A stretch of DNA of 64,000 bases. Origin: Opitutus sp. GAS368. Its GTDB lineage: Bacteria; Verrucomicrobiota; Verrucomicrobiia; Opitutales; Opitutaceae. How positions within the stretch are numbered: position 1 is the stretch's first letter; the number at the start of each line of letters is the position of its first letter. The notes under the pieces are model-generated. The model had not been told where the DNA came from and did no database searches. It saw only the letters and a list, made by a program, of their open reading frames with translations. Location: positions 1 through 64,000 of the forward strand of contig CAMDOF010000010.1 in NCBI GenBank assembly GCA_945903465.1, written 5' to 3'. Shown here one piece after another: positions 1 to 8,641 of this stretch. The position numbers and the translations under genes are program-made.

Positions 1-1806
1 ATTTCATCAACCGCTGCAAATCACGCCCGACCACGCGGCCCCTCCGCGGCGACGCTCTGGATTAGCATCACGGTCCTATTGATTGCGCTAAGTCTGAGCG
101 AATCATTTGCCTACAAAACCGCGGAAGGGGAAATAAAACGCGGCACGGCCTACTACGCTTTCATCAGTATCGGCCTCGCGTCCTTTATCACTCTCATCAT
201 CGAAACATACCGCGAGTCCAAGCATCAGCAGGGCATCTTCCGCCTGGAGCTGCAGCTCTTGGTCATCAACACCGCCGTCGGCGGCTTAGTTATTACCATC
301 CTCAATGCCTTGGGAAATTACCTTGGAAACCGCACCTTCAACCGAGCGAGTGTGATCGGTGTTTTCTTAATTACCGTGATGACCACTTGGGCCCTCGTCA
401 GCCCGCGCGTCTTCAACTCGCGCCAAATTTTCCTCATCATCGGCCAGAAAATCTTCATCGGGTCCGTCCTCGCCGGCACCTCTTGGGCTTTAGCCCGAGT
501 CTTTGCCTATTCGTTTTCCGAGACGGTCGCTTGGTTCATCAGCATCGCCTTGTGCTCCACCAGCTTTTTTTGGGTAGAAAAAAACACCCGAAGAGCCTTC
601 GGCGTCAGTGACGATTACGCTGCTCAATTACTCCGAAAAAGCATCCTCGAGCTCTCGCCCTCCGGCGCCCAATCGCTGCGATTAAAAACCAGCTTCTCCG
701 ACCTTTTTAAAAACGAATTCAATGTAAAATTCGCGATCATCCTTTCCGACCACGATTTTATTTGGGGCGATGCCGTCATCGGCATAAAAAAAGACCGAAT
801 CGGACTGGCTTCTCTATACGAAAGGAGCTGGCTAACCCCCGAGACTATTCAACGCCAGAGTCCTTCGCCCAGCCGGGCCGACCTGCTCCGCTTCCTCCAA
901 GTACACGAAATCGCCCTCCTCCTCGCCGTTCCCGCGGGTGCGCCGAACCCCTCTTTCTTAGTCGCACTTGGCGCCAAGGCTAGTGGAGCCCCGTTTACCT
1001 ATCCCGAAGTCAACCGGCTCCAAAATGCCTGTGAGCTCATCGATAATATCCTCGCCCGTTCAAGCCTCCAAAGCCAATCCGACCTTCAGGATAAAATGGA
1101 CTATCTTGCCCTGCTTTCCCGCGGATTGGCCCATGATCTTAAAAATCTGCTCACGCCCATCTCGGCCTTTCTCATCCACACGGAAAAACGGCCGGTAACT
1201 CAGACGATCGAAACCGAGGTCCACGCGGCGTCCTCACGCTCAATTCGCGTCATTAACGACTACGTTCGCGAGGCCTTGTTTTTTTCGGAACACCTGACCT
1301 TGAAAATCGATCAGGTGAACCTTGCCGAAACGTTCACGCTCACCCATCAACTCACCGCCGACAAAGCGCGGGCCCAAGGCGTTCAACTCGCCTTCACCAA
1401 CTCTTTCAATCGCCCGCTTCCCGCCGACCGCGTGCTCCTGCAGCGCGTTCTCGTCAACCTGGTCAACAATGCGATCGATGCCTCAGGCGAGGGCCAGACC
1501 ATCGCCATCTCCGCGGCCGAAAATCAAAGCGGCTGGCTGACCCTCTTGGTCGTCGACCCAGGCGAAGGTATTTCCCCCGAAAACTGCGAGCGTATTTTTG
1601 AACCCTATTTTACCACTAAAACCCTTGGCGATGAGTCCCACGGCTTTGGGCTCGGCCTTACGATCTGCCAAAAAATTGTCCACCTCCACGGCGGGAAAAT
1701 TAACGTAGAAAGCAACCTTGGAAAGGGCGCACGTTTCCGCGTCGATCTTCCCACCACCGCCCGCATGACCGAGCCCTGTTCGACGCCCCTCGACGACCGC
1801 GCCTGA
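1..1806 (+). CDS. Membrane-bound sensor histidine kinase, 5'-truncated by window edge
   Basis: The reading frame is open from base 1, so the true start lies upstream; a TTG at 79 would remove the first membrane helix (ISITVLLIALSLSESFA) and is not credible. About six hydrophobic segments follow in the first 200 codons, then a GAF-like linker region. The dimerisation box is GLAHDLKNLLTP with the histidine codon at 1132-1134. The ATPase domain has an N-box (NLVNNAIDASGEG), a G1 box (DPGEGISPENCERIFEPYF) and a G2 box (HGFGLGLTICQKIV), so catalysis should be intact. The role is autophosphorylation and phosphotransfer to a receiver, most likely the one encoded 73 bases downstream. The architecture of multi-TM, GAF-like and NtrB-type kinase core resembles PrsK-like kinases. 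The signal sensed cannot be read from the sequence. Confidence 0.85.
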   Translation: MSSTAANHARPRGPSAATLWISITVLLIALSLSESFAYKTAEGEIKRGTAYYAFISIGLASFITLIIETYRESKHQQGIFRLELQLLVINTAVGGLVITILNALGNYLGNRTFNRASVIGVFLITVMTTWALVSPRVFNSRQIFLIIGQKIFIGSVLAGTSWALARVFAYSFSETVAWFISIALCSTSFFWVEKNTRRAFGVSDDYAAQLLRKSILELSPSGAQSLRLKTSFSDLFKNEFNVKFAIILSDHDFIWGDAVIGIKKDRIGLASLYERSWLTPETIQRQSPSPSRADLLRFLQVHEIALLLAVPAGAPNPSFLVALGAKASGAPFTYPEVNRLQNACELIDNILARSSLQSQSDLQDKMDYLALLSRGLAHDLKNLLTPISAFLIHTEKRPVTQTIETEVHAASSRSIRVINDYVREALFFSEHLTLKIDQVNLAETFTLTHQLTADKARAQGVQLAFTNSFNRPLPADRVLLQRVLVNLVNNAIDASGEGQTIAISAAENQSGWLTLLVVDPGEGISPENCERIFEPYFTTKTLGDESHGFGLGLTICQKIVHLHGGKINVESNLGKGARFRVDLPTTARMTEPCSTPLDDRA

Positions 1807-1879
1807 AAATCCCGCCCCCCCCGAGCTCTTTACCTCTCGCTGCGCTCTTCAACTCAACCGTCCCCTTAACCCCTTACCC

Positions 1880-3103
1880 TTGGTGAACCCCGCAGCCAGC
1901 GATCTCTTTCCTCCCCGCATCCTCATCGTCGATGATGATCGCGGCGTCCATGCAGCGATCAAGCTAAGACTGAGCAAGATGTACGTGGTGGCTAGTTGCG
2001 CGGAAGCTCGCAGTGCGCTCGTCGCTATCCGCGAGACCCGTTTCGACCTCTGCCTGGTCGATATTCGTATGCCCCAGATGAACGGGCTGACCTTCATCGC
2101 GGCGGCCCGCGAAATCGATCCCGCGCTGGGCTACGTCGTCATCAGCGCGCTCGATACCGAAGATAATCTCCACCGCGCCATTCCCCTCAATATTTACCAA
2201 TTCATCTCGAAGCCACTCCCCGAAAAATCTGCGTTCGAAGAATGTGTTCCAGACTGGATCACGCAGACGCGTCGACGCCGCCGCGAACTCTCGATCGCGG
2301 CGCAAGCCAGCACCCTCTTCCACGATCGTGAAACCGCGCGCCTGGACCTTGAAGTCGAACTCGTCGCGTCGGAAAGCGCGCGCGACACCTTGTTACAAAC
2401 CGCCGGACTCCTTTCCACGATCCAAGCCCATTTGGCCGCCATCACCACCCAGCTCACCGCGCGCGCCAAAATCGATTCATCGCTCGCCCCTCTCATGCGA
2501 AATCTGGAGGAGGCCAAAAAAACCAGCGATGCGGCCACGACTGTGGCGAGCAAGTTTTTCGACTCAGCTTACGCGAACCGTGACTCATCACCTGCACTGG
2601 TAAACGAAGGTATCCGCCACGCGATCGATCTCGCCGGCCGTATTTACCACACGGACGCTGCCCGCCAGAAGATCGACTTCACTCCGATCGACGGTTGCCT
2701 CACCATCCGCGGAATTTCCGGGGTCAGTTTCCTCTTGATCATGGTTCCAGCCATCGGCTTGGCCTTAACTCTCGCGCCTCCCGGAAGCACCGTGCGCCTC
2801 ACGGCGGAGCCCCTCACCCGTCTCGAAAACGCCACTCGCGATCCGCGGTGGCGCGACCATTTTTGGCTTAATCGCAAGCACGCCTTTTCAAGCTCACCCG
2901 GCGTGTTCCTGACGCTGAGCGCGAGCACCGACCCGCTCCCTGCAAGCGTACTCGATGATTGGATACATGGTAAACCATCACCACTGGAAAAGGTCGCCTC
3001 CACCGGCCTGATCAGCGGAATCAAAAAATGCCAAGGCCTGATCAGCTTGGCCCAATCTCCCAGCGCCACCCGCTTCCAACTGGGCCTCGCGCTCCCCACG
3101 TAA
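1880..3103 (+). CDS. Response regulator receiver fused to a degenerate histidine-kinase-like region
   Basis: The N-terminal receiver (about residues 12-120) has the acidic cluster D18-D20, phospho-acceptor D61 in VDIRMPQMNG and the conserved lysine in FISKPLP, so it should accept phosphate. It lacks a DNA-binding or known enzymatic output domain. Residues about 165-230 form an alanine-rich helical stretch. Residues about 235-407 resemble the layout of the upstream kinase core, but the H-box histidine is absent (TIQAHLAAITTQL) and the N-box asparagine is replaced (VPAIGLALTLAPPG). My inference is a pseudo-kinase output that could dimerise with or regulate the kinase. The start could be TTG 1880 or GTG 1883. 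It lies between the kinase gene and a regulator gene on the same strand, with gaps of 73 and 33 bases, so co-transcription is likely. Confidence 0.75.
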   Translation: MVNPAASDLFPPRILIVDDDRGVHAAIKLRLSKMYVVASCAEARSALVAIRETRFDLCLVDIRMPQMNGLTFIAAAREIDPALGYVVISALDTEDNLHRAIPLNIYQFISKPLPEKSAFEECVPDWITQTRRRRRELSIAAQASTLFHDRETARLDLEVELVASESARDTLLQTAGLLSTIQAHLAAITTQLTARAKIDSSLAPLMRNLEEAKKTSDAATTVASKFFDSAYANRDSSPALVNEGIRHAIDLAGRIYHTDAARQKIDFTPIDGCLTIRGISGVSFLLIMVPAIGLALTLAPPGSTVRLTAEPLTRLENATRDPRWRDHFWLNRKHAFSSSPGVFLTLSASTDPLPASVLDDWIHGKPSPLEKVASTGLISGIKKCQGLISLAQSPSATRFQLGLALPT

Positions 3104-3136
3104 CGTGATCCGCTCCTCGGGAGTCGATGCCTTGTT

Positions 3137-3841
3137 ATGATTGCGCTTGTGACGAGCAGCGCACGCGAGCGGACCGCCTTCGGTGCGCTCTGTGCCTGCC
3201 AAGGATGGCCAGCGATCGAGTGCGCATCGGTCCGCGCTTTGCAGCGAGTGGTAGCGCAGATCCGGCTGAAGGCCGTCCTCGTCCGCTCCAAATTAAGCGA
3301 CGGCTATTCAGACGACGTCATCACCGCTCTGAACGAGGCCCAAGCCTTGCCCGGCACCAAAATCATCGTGCTTCTCGAAGCCGGAGCGTCCTCCAGCGAG
3401 GAAGCGCGGCAGATTAACCTGGGGGCCGACTGCGTTTTGCGAGATCCCGTCCGCTCAGATGCTCTGGTATCCTATCTCGATAAATATCACCGCGCGCCCC
3501 ACGGTCGCATGCCGTCTCTAAAACAAAAAGTCCCCACGGGTATTCCCTTCGCTGGTGGCGCCCTCCTGCCGAAGGATCGTCAACTCCAGCGCGGTCGACG
3601 CACCGCCGCGATCACACCGCGGGAAGTGCAATTGGCTGAGGTCTTTATTCACTTCTCCGGCGAGGTCGTCACCTACGAGACGCTCTACGATGAAATTCTC
3701 AACCGCCGCTTCCGGGGCGATACCAGCATTATGCGCGTGCTCCTGGGAAAACTGAAAGCCTCCGCTCAAAGCGTGGGCATCCCATTCAAAAAATGGGTCC
3801 AGGTTATTCCCAAACTCGGTTACCGGTACCACCCTAAATAG
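3137..3841 (+). CDS. OmpR/PhoB-type DNA-binding regulator with a pseudo-receiver
   Basis: This 234-residue protein has a C-terminal winged helix of the OmpR/PhoB type (about 150-232), visible as ITPREVQLAEVFIHFSGEVV, then TSIMRVLLGKLK and the wing motif VIPKLGYRYHPK. The N-terminal 120 residues have receiver-like spacing, but the acidic pair after strand 1 is missing (MIALVTSSARER) and the usual phospho-acceptor position reads AVLVRSKLSDG with no aspartate at the strand end. It is probably a transcription factor controlled by protein contact or constitutively, not by phosphorylation. The ATG at 3137 gives a full-length protein and sits 33 bases after the receiver/pseudo-kinase gene, so it probably belongs to the same operon. 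Confidence 0.8.
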   Translation: MIALVTSSARERTAFGALCACQGWPAIECASVRALQRVVAQIRLKAVLVRSKLSDGYSDDVITALNEAQALPGTKIIVLLEAGASSSEEARQINLGADCVLRDPVRSDALVSYLDKYHRAPHGRMPSLKQKVPTGIPFAGGALLPKDRQLQRGRRTAAITPREVQLAEVFIHFSGEVVTYETLYDEILNRRFRGDTSIMRVLLGKLKASAQSVGIPFKKWVQVIPKLGYRYHPK

Positions 3842-3954
3842 CTCCGCAGCATCCCGGCATCAGACCGAACCCAAACTGGTTCATCACAAATTACGTTACA
3901 GTAAAATTACAGCACGCGGTTTGAGCCGCCCGCTGCGCGCCCCGATTCTTAGGC

Positions 3955-4809
3955 GTGACCACCCCGCACAACGCCGTTCCGCAGATCATCGTCATTTTAA
4001 AAGCCGATCAGCTCTACGCGGAAATCCTCCGGCAAATCGTCCAAAACGAATTTTCTGGCGCACGCGTGATTGTCACCGCCTCCACGACCGAGGCGGAGTT
4101 GGCCCTCCGCACCAGCCGTTGCGACTTATTTATCACCGGTCTAAGCGCGACCTCCGATGGAGATGTCTTGGATCTCCTTTACCGCCACAACCACCTGCAA
4201 AAGCTCGCGCGACGCATCATGGTCGTCACGTCTCGCCGGGAATTTCGTCTCCTCACCGCTTTGAAAAATCTCGGAGTCGATGGCGTTTTTGATGCCCTGG
4301 CGGAATCTCCCGATCGCCTCATCGCGGCTCTCCGCGCGGTCACCGGTAATACTGTTTATTGGAGCCCCTCCATTATCGAGCATCTGCGCCGCATCGGTTC
4401 AGCCACCACCACGCTCTTTCGCATGCTCACAAACTTCGAACAAATGGTCCTCTCAGTCATCGGCGACGGCAGCGATGACCAATCGGCCGCTTTGGAACTT
4501 GGTCTGAGCACGGCCACCATTTGCAGTGTCCGGCGCGAACTTCACCGCAAGCTGGGAGTGCAACATCGGGGAGCCTTGGTGCGACTCGCCGCGCAACACG
4601 GGTTCGTCCGCTTTACGCCCAGCGGGGTCGTTCGCCCGGGCTTCGCCCTCCTCGCCGCCGCCCATCAGGCGAAACGAGCCAAGCGCGCTACCGTTGTCGC
4701 CAAGTTTAAAACCGCCCTCCCCGGCGGCCTTCCACTGGTCCCGCCCGTCTTGCAAGACCGAGCAAGTTCATGCCATCAAGCCAAAAACTTCCCCGCGGTG
4801 CGCAACTAG
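3955..4809 (+). CDS. NarL/LuxR-type regulator with a pseudo-receiver
   Basis: The protein has 284 residues from a GTG start. Residues about 8-130 have response-regulator spacing, but the phospho-acceptor strand reads CDLFITGLSATSDG, lacking the aspartate, and the acidic pair after strand 1 is reduced to KAD. Residues about 165-225 form a LuxR-type helix-turn-helix (EQMVLSVIGDGSDDQSAALE, then STATICSVRRELHRKLGVQH). A basic, low-complexity tail of about 60 residues follows (AAAHQAKRAKRATVVAKFK). It is the second regulator of this block without a phosphorylation site. The stop codon lies inside the first copy of a 36-base direct repeat (4798-4833), so the extreme C-terminus may have been changed by that repeat. 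Confidence 0.75.
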   Translation: MTTPHNAVPQIIVILKADQLYAEILRQIVQNEFSGARVIVTASTTEAELALRTSRCDLFITGLSATSDGDVLDLLYRHNHLQKLARRIMVVTSRREFRLLTALKNLGVDGVFDALAESPDRLIAALRAVTGNTVYWSPSIIEHLRRIGSATTTLFRMLTNFEQMVLSVIGDGSDDQSAALELGLSTATICSVRRELHRKLGVQHRGALVRLAAQHGFVRFTPSGVVRPGFALLAAAHQAKRAKRATVVAKFKTALPGGLPLVPPVLQDRASSCHQAKNFPAVRN

Positions 4810-4904
4810 TCCCGCTCGCCCGCCCAGCCCCACGTTTTGAAAGTACCCATCGCCAAGGCAGCGTTGACGTGCGCAACTCGTCCCGCTCGCCCGGCCAGCC
4901 CCAC
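4798..4904. repeat. Pair of 36-base imperfect direct repeats, 71-base period
   Basis: Copies at 4798-4833 and 4869-4904 differ at two positions (34 of 36 identical). Each runs from GTGCGCAACT to CAGCCCCAC. The first copy carries the TAG that ends the LuxR-type gene; the second has TCG there. The repeat shares the core CGCCCAGCCCC with the 47-base repeats at 50813-50940, which may point to a dispersed element. Confidence 0.8.
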
Positions 4905-4988
4905 CCCTCGCCACCGCGACGAATGGCCGTTTTCGCATTGCGCTCGCCGGTTTCCCGCCCGCCCACTAGCGCCCGCTTGTCGCCAATC

Positions 4989-5813
4989 ATGCGTCTTTCC
5001 CAAATTTTTATCTACCCCGTCAAGTCACTCCGCGGCGTGGTCGTCACCACCTCTCCCGTGGATGCCTTGGGCCTGCTGGGCGATCGGCGATTCATGATCG
5101 TTGATGCCAACGGTCAGTTTCTCACCCAACGCGCCCTACCCAAAATGGCCCTTGTCACCACCAGCCTGCTTGGTCGCCAACTCACCTTGTCAGCTGAGCA
5201 TTTTGGCGCCATTAACGTCGCGCTCACACCCGACCCCGCGGCACCGCGCCTCCCCGTCACCATCTGGAAAAGCACCCGCCTCCTCGCGGAAGACTGCGGC
5301 CCCGATGCCGCCGACTGGATCGGGGAATTTCTCCAACAACGCTGCCGCCTTGTCCGCATCGGCGCCGACTTCAACCGCCCTATCCTCAAGGCCACCTATC
5401 CAAGCGCCGGTAACGTGGTCAATTTCGCCGACGCATTTCCATTTTTGATCATCAGCAACGCCTCCCTTGATCACCTCAATAACCGCCTCCGCGCCCAAGG
5501 CGAAGAACCGGTTCCCATGGACCGTTTTCGTCCAAATCTCGTGGTGTCCGACTGCCCCCCCTTCGCGGAGGATACTCGACCGCGTTTCCGCATCGGCGAG
5601 ATCACTTTTATTTCCGCGGGCCCCTGCGCTCGCTGTCGCGTCACCACGATCGACCAAAGGACTGCCGAAACCAGCTCCGAACCCCTGCGTACCCTCGCCG
5701 CCTTTCGACGTGATCTCACGGATTCCAGCGCCGTTAATTTCGGGCAGAATCTGCTTCATGAAACCAAAACCGGCGCACTCAGCGTCGGTGACGCCGTGGA
5801 GTCCGCCGAGTAA
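4989..5813 (+). CDS. MOSC-domain protein, YcbX-like
   Basis: The start is set at ATG 4989 because the protein then begins MRLSQIFIYPVKSLRGV, the usual first strand of the MOSC N-terminal beta-barrel domain; the open frame upstream only reads through the direct repeats. The 274-residue product has a MOSC_N domain (1-120) and a MOSC domain (about 130-270). The pocket cysteines are visible in GPCARCRVTTID, with MDRFRPNLVV before them. Family members bind the molybdenum cofactor and transfer sulfur or reduce N-hydroxylated compounds. No iron-sulfur ferredoxin tail (CxxxxCxxC) follows, so an external electron donor would be needed if it is a reductase. The gene stands alone, with the next gene about 500 bases away. 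Confidence 0.85.
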   Translation: MRLSQIFIYPVKSLRGVVVTTSPVDALGLLGDRRFMIVDANGQFLTQRALPKMALVTTSLLGRQLTLSAEHFGAINVALTPDPAAPRLPVTIWKSTRLLAEDCGPDAADWIGEFLQQRCRLVRIGADFNRPILKATYPSAGNVVNFADAFPFLIISNASLDHLNNRLRAQGEEPVPMDRFRPNLVVSDCPPFAEDTRPRFRIGEITFISAGPCARCRVTTIDQRTAETSSEPLRTLAAFRRDLTDSSAVNFGQNLLHETKTGALSVGDAVESAE

Positions 5814-5820
5814 GCAAGCT

Positions 5821-5895
5821 TTCGCCGCGCGCCCTCCCGCGCGCCCGCCGCGCGCCCGCCGCGCGCCCCTCCCGCGCACCCTCCCGCGAGGCTGT
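5821..5895. repeat. GC-rich low-complexity repeat after the MOSC gene
   Basis: Irregular reiterations of CGCCGCGCGCC and CCTCCCGCGC lie directly downstream of the MOSC stop. They make up the first part of the 517-base gap 5814-6330, in which I see no gene; the rest holds the insertion-sequence-like end repeats described separately. Confidence 0.7.
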
Positions 5896-6017
5896 GACGA
5901 GCCCCTGTGACCCACGCAAGCGCAGCACCGTCATCGCCCGTCCACCGAGCGCGCAAATATCACGCTAAGGATCAGGCCCAGTCCACCTCGGTTGCCGCCA
6001 TTTTCATTAACAAGGTC

Positions 6018-6217
6018 GCTCACTTAAATTGCCCCACTTCTGCTCACTTAAATTGACCCACCTCCAAAAAACCTGCTCGGATAATTGCCCCTCGTTCATG
6101 CGCATGAACGCTCTTTTTTCCTCTGAACACGCGTAAAAAACCAGAACGCCTTGGAGAAGGAATAAAATCACAGATGAATCAGTTTAACTGAGTAGCGGTG
6201 GGTCAAAATAGTTGAGC
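6018..6217. mobile_element. Possible insertion-sequence end repeats without transposase
   Basis: Two near-identical 19-mers occur in direct order: GCTCACTTAAATTGCCCCA at 6018-6036 and GCTCACTTAAATTGACCCA at 6042-6060. An inverted, diverged copy, TGGGTCAAAATAGTTGAGC, is at 6199-6217 (15 of 19 matches to the reverse complement of the second). Multiple terminal repeats of this kind are known from IS21-type elements. No transposase or IstB-like ORF exists in this gap, so this would be a solo end, a scar or a small non-autonomous element. The AT-rich composition stands out from the surroundings. The family assignment is from memory and uncertain. Confidence 0.4.
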
Positions 6218-6330
6218 GCCATCGCATTAACGACCTCGCGCCATCGCTTGCGCCGTTTACCCCACTATTGCCCGATTTCGGAAATCGACCGGTTGCACCA
6301 GAGCGCCTCTTCCGCACGTTGGTAATCTCT

Positions 6331-8505
6331 ATGCCGACACCGCCCGCCTTGATTTCAGCTTGTGCCCTCTTGGCGACCACGGTGGCTCATGCCGATGAGC
6401 TCTCACGGTGGCGGGATCAAGCCAACCGCGTTACCATTATCCGTGACACCTGGGGCATCCCCCATATCTACGGCAAGAGCGACGCCGACGCGGTCTTCGG
6501 GCTTCTCTACGCCCAAGCCGAAGACGATTTCCCTCGCATCGAGCTCAACTACATTAACGCGCTCGGGCGCCTCGCGGAAGTCGAGGGCGAGGCGCAGCTT
6601 TATCGCGACCTGCGCATGAAGCTCTTTATCGATCCCGACGAGCTCCGCGCGACCTACGCCGCTTCACCTCTTTGGTTGCAACGGCTGATGAACGCCTTTG
6701 CCGATGGCCTCAATTTTTACCTCCACAACCATCCCGCCAAACCGCCCCGCCTCATTGCCCGTTTCGAGCCGTGGATGGCACTCGCCTTCACCGAGGGGAG
6801 CATCGGGGGCGATATCGAATCCATCTCGTTGCGCGAGCTCGACAAGTTCTATGGCCAGCAACTCTCGCCACCTCCCGCTGTGCCCGCCGAACCACCAGTC
6901 CCACGCGAAGGCCAGGGTTCGAACGGCTTTGCCATCGGCCCCGCGCTCACAGCTTCCGGACACGCCCTTCTCCTTATCAATCCGCACACCTCGTTTTACT
7001 TCCGCCCAGAAGTTCACGTCGTCAGCGAGGAGGGTCTCAACGCTTATGGCGCCGTCACGTGGGGGCAATTCTTCGTCTATCAGGGCTTCAACGATCGCAG
7101 CGGCTGGATGCATACATCAGACGGGGGCGACGCCATCGATGAATACGCGGAGTCCATCAACGCACGCGGCTCCGCTCTGCACTACCGCTACGGCCAGGGC
7201 GAACGTCCGGTCGTCACCAAGCGCATCTCCCTTCCCTACCAAGACGGCACGAAACTCCGCGAGACTTCGCTCACCGCTTACTTCACGCACCACGGCCCAA
7301 TCATTCGCGAGGCCAACGGCAAATGGATTGCGGTTAAGTTAATGCACGATCCCGTGAAGGCGCTCACCCAGTCCTTCCTCCGGACGAAGGCGCGCCACTA
7401 TGCGGATTTCTACCGCATCATGGAACTGCGCACCAATACCTCAAACAACACCGTCTATGCTGATGCCGACGGTACGATCGCTTATTTTCACGGTAATTTT
7501 ATCCCGATCCGCCCACCCGGCTTTGATTGGCGCCAGCCGCTGGACGGAAGTAACCCCGCAACCGAGTGGCGCGGCTTGCATCCGGTCGACGAAATTATCC
7601 AGCTTAGAAATCCGCCCACTGGCTGGATTCAAAACACCAACAATTGGCCTTTCTCCGCGGCGGGAGTCGCGAGCCCGCGGCGAGAGGATTATCCAGACTA
7701 CATGTGGACAAATCCGGAGAACGCCCGCGGCCTCAACGCGGTCCGCGTGCTGTCAGAAAAAAGCGGCTTTACCCTTGATAGCCTGATCACCGCGGCCTAC
7801 GACCCCACGCTGGTGGCTTTTGAGCAGTTACTGCCACCTTTGCTCGCGGCGTTCGACGCACTCGCGACCACCACCCCACGACGCGCTCGCCTGGCCGAAC
7901 CGGTCACCGCCCTGCGTACTTGGGATCATCGCGCCACGATCGATTCCATTCCCGCCGCTCTGGCGATTCTGTGGGCGCATGAACTCGGAGGGCCGCTGCT
8001 CGCCATCGCGAAGGCGGGGAAATTTGTCGTTGTCGATTACCTCGTCCGGACCACGACCGCTGCGCAGAAAATCGAGGCCCTCGAACAGGTCCTGAGCCGG
8101 CTCACGCGAGACTTCGGCACGTGGACAATCCCCTGGGGTGAGATCAATCGTTTCCAACGCCTACGCGGTGAAACCAACGCCCCATTTGACGATGAGCAAC
8201 CGAGCCTACCCGTCGCCTTCGCTTCCGGAGACTGGGGATCCTTGGCCGCGTTCGGCGTGGCTGGTCCCCCTCAAAAAACGAAACGGATCTACGGTAACCG
8301 CGGGAATAGCTTCGTGGCCGTCGTGGAATTTGGGCCCAAGCTCAGGGCCAAGAGCATCCTCGCGGGTGGCATGAGCGGCGACCCTTCCTCCCCTCATTTC
8401 AACGACCAAGCTAAACTCTACGCACAAGGAAAACTCAAAGACGTCTGGTTCTATCGCGAAGATCTCGACCAAAACATCGAGCGAACCTATCGCCCAGGAG
8501 ATTAA
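6331..8505 (+). CDS. Secreted penicillin-acylase-family N-terminal-nucleophile hydrolase
   Basis: Start ATG 6331 gives a signal peptide (MPTPPALISACALLATTVAHA); a TTG at 6268 would bury it. The mature part opens with a typical alpha-subunit strand (VTIIRDTWGIPHIYGKSDAD). The predicted autocleavage site and nucleophile is Ser197 in GQGSNGFAIGPALTASG, followed by INPHTSFYFRPEVHVV, the equivalent of the family NDPH region. The 724-residue length fits a precursor cleaved into alpha and beta chains in the periplasm. The family cleaves amide bonds in beta-lactams, acyl-homoserine lactones or lipopeptides; the substrate cannot be read from the sequence. It is flanked by an insertion-sequence-like scar upstream and a convergent gene downstream, so it is probably monocistronic. 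Confidence 0.88.
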   Translation: MPTPPALISACALLATTVAHADELSRWRDQANRVTIIRDTWGIPHIYGKSDADAVFGLLYAQAEDDFPRIELNYINALGRLAEVEGEAQLYRDLRMKLFIDPDELRATYAASPLWLQRLMNAFADGLNFYLHNHPAKPPRLIARFEPWMALAFTEGSIGGDIESISLRELDKFYGQQLSPPPAVPAEPPVPREGQGSNGFAIGPALTASGHALLLINPHTSFYFRPEVHVVSEEGLNAYGAVTWGQFFVYQGFNDRSGWMHTSDGGDAIDEYAESINARGSALHYRYGQGERPVVTKRISLPYQDGTKLRETSLTAYFTHHGPIIREANGKWIAVKLMHDPVKALTQSFLRTKARHYADFYRIMELRTNTSNNTVYADADGTIAYFHGNFIPIRPPGFDWRQPLDGSNPATEWRGLHPVDEIIQLRNPPTGWIQNTNNWPFSAAGVASPRREDYPDYMWTNPENARGLNAVRVLSEKSGFTLDSLITAAYDPTLVAFEQLLPPLLAAFDALATTTPRRARLAEPVTALRTWDHRATIDSIPAALAILWAHELGGPLLAIAKAGKFVVVDYLVRTTTAAQKIEALEQVLSRLTRDFGTWTIPWGEINRFQRLRGETNAPFDDEQPSLPVAFASGDWGSLAAFGVAGPPQKTKRIYGNRGNSFVAVVEFGPKLRAKSILAGGMSGDPSSPHFNDQAKLYAQGKLKDVWFYREDLDQNIERTYRPGD

Positions 8506-8641
8506 ACGCCGCCGACAGCGCAGGTCGCGCCATCACCGCCAAGCGAAAGCTGCCAGAATTCAACTATCAGCGAGCGACGACGACGATGAGCGCCAGCGAA
8601 GATGAGCGGTGGGGTCCGATCCCTCCAAGAACAAGGCGGCC

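Noticed and set aside
4770-4988. In-frame 5' extension of the MOSC gene
   Set aside because: The extension reads through direct repeats and overlaps the LuxR-type gene; the MOSC domain starts naturally at ATG 4989.
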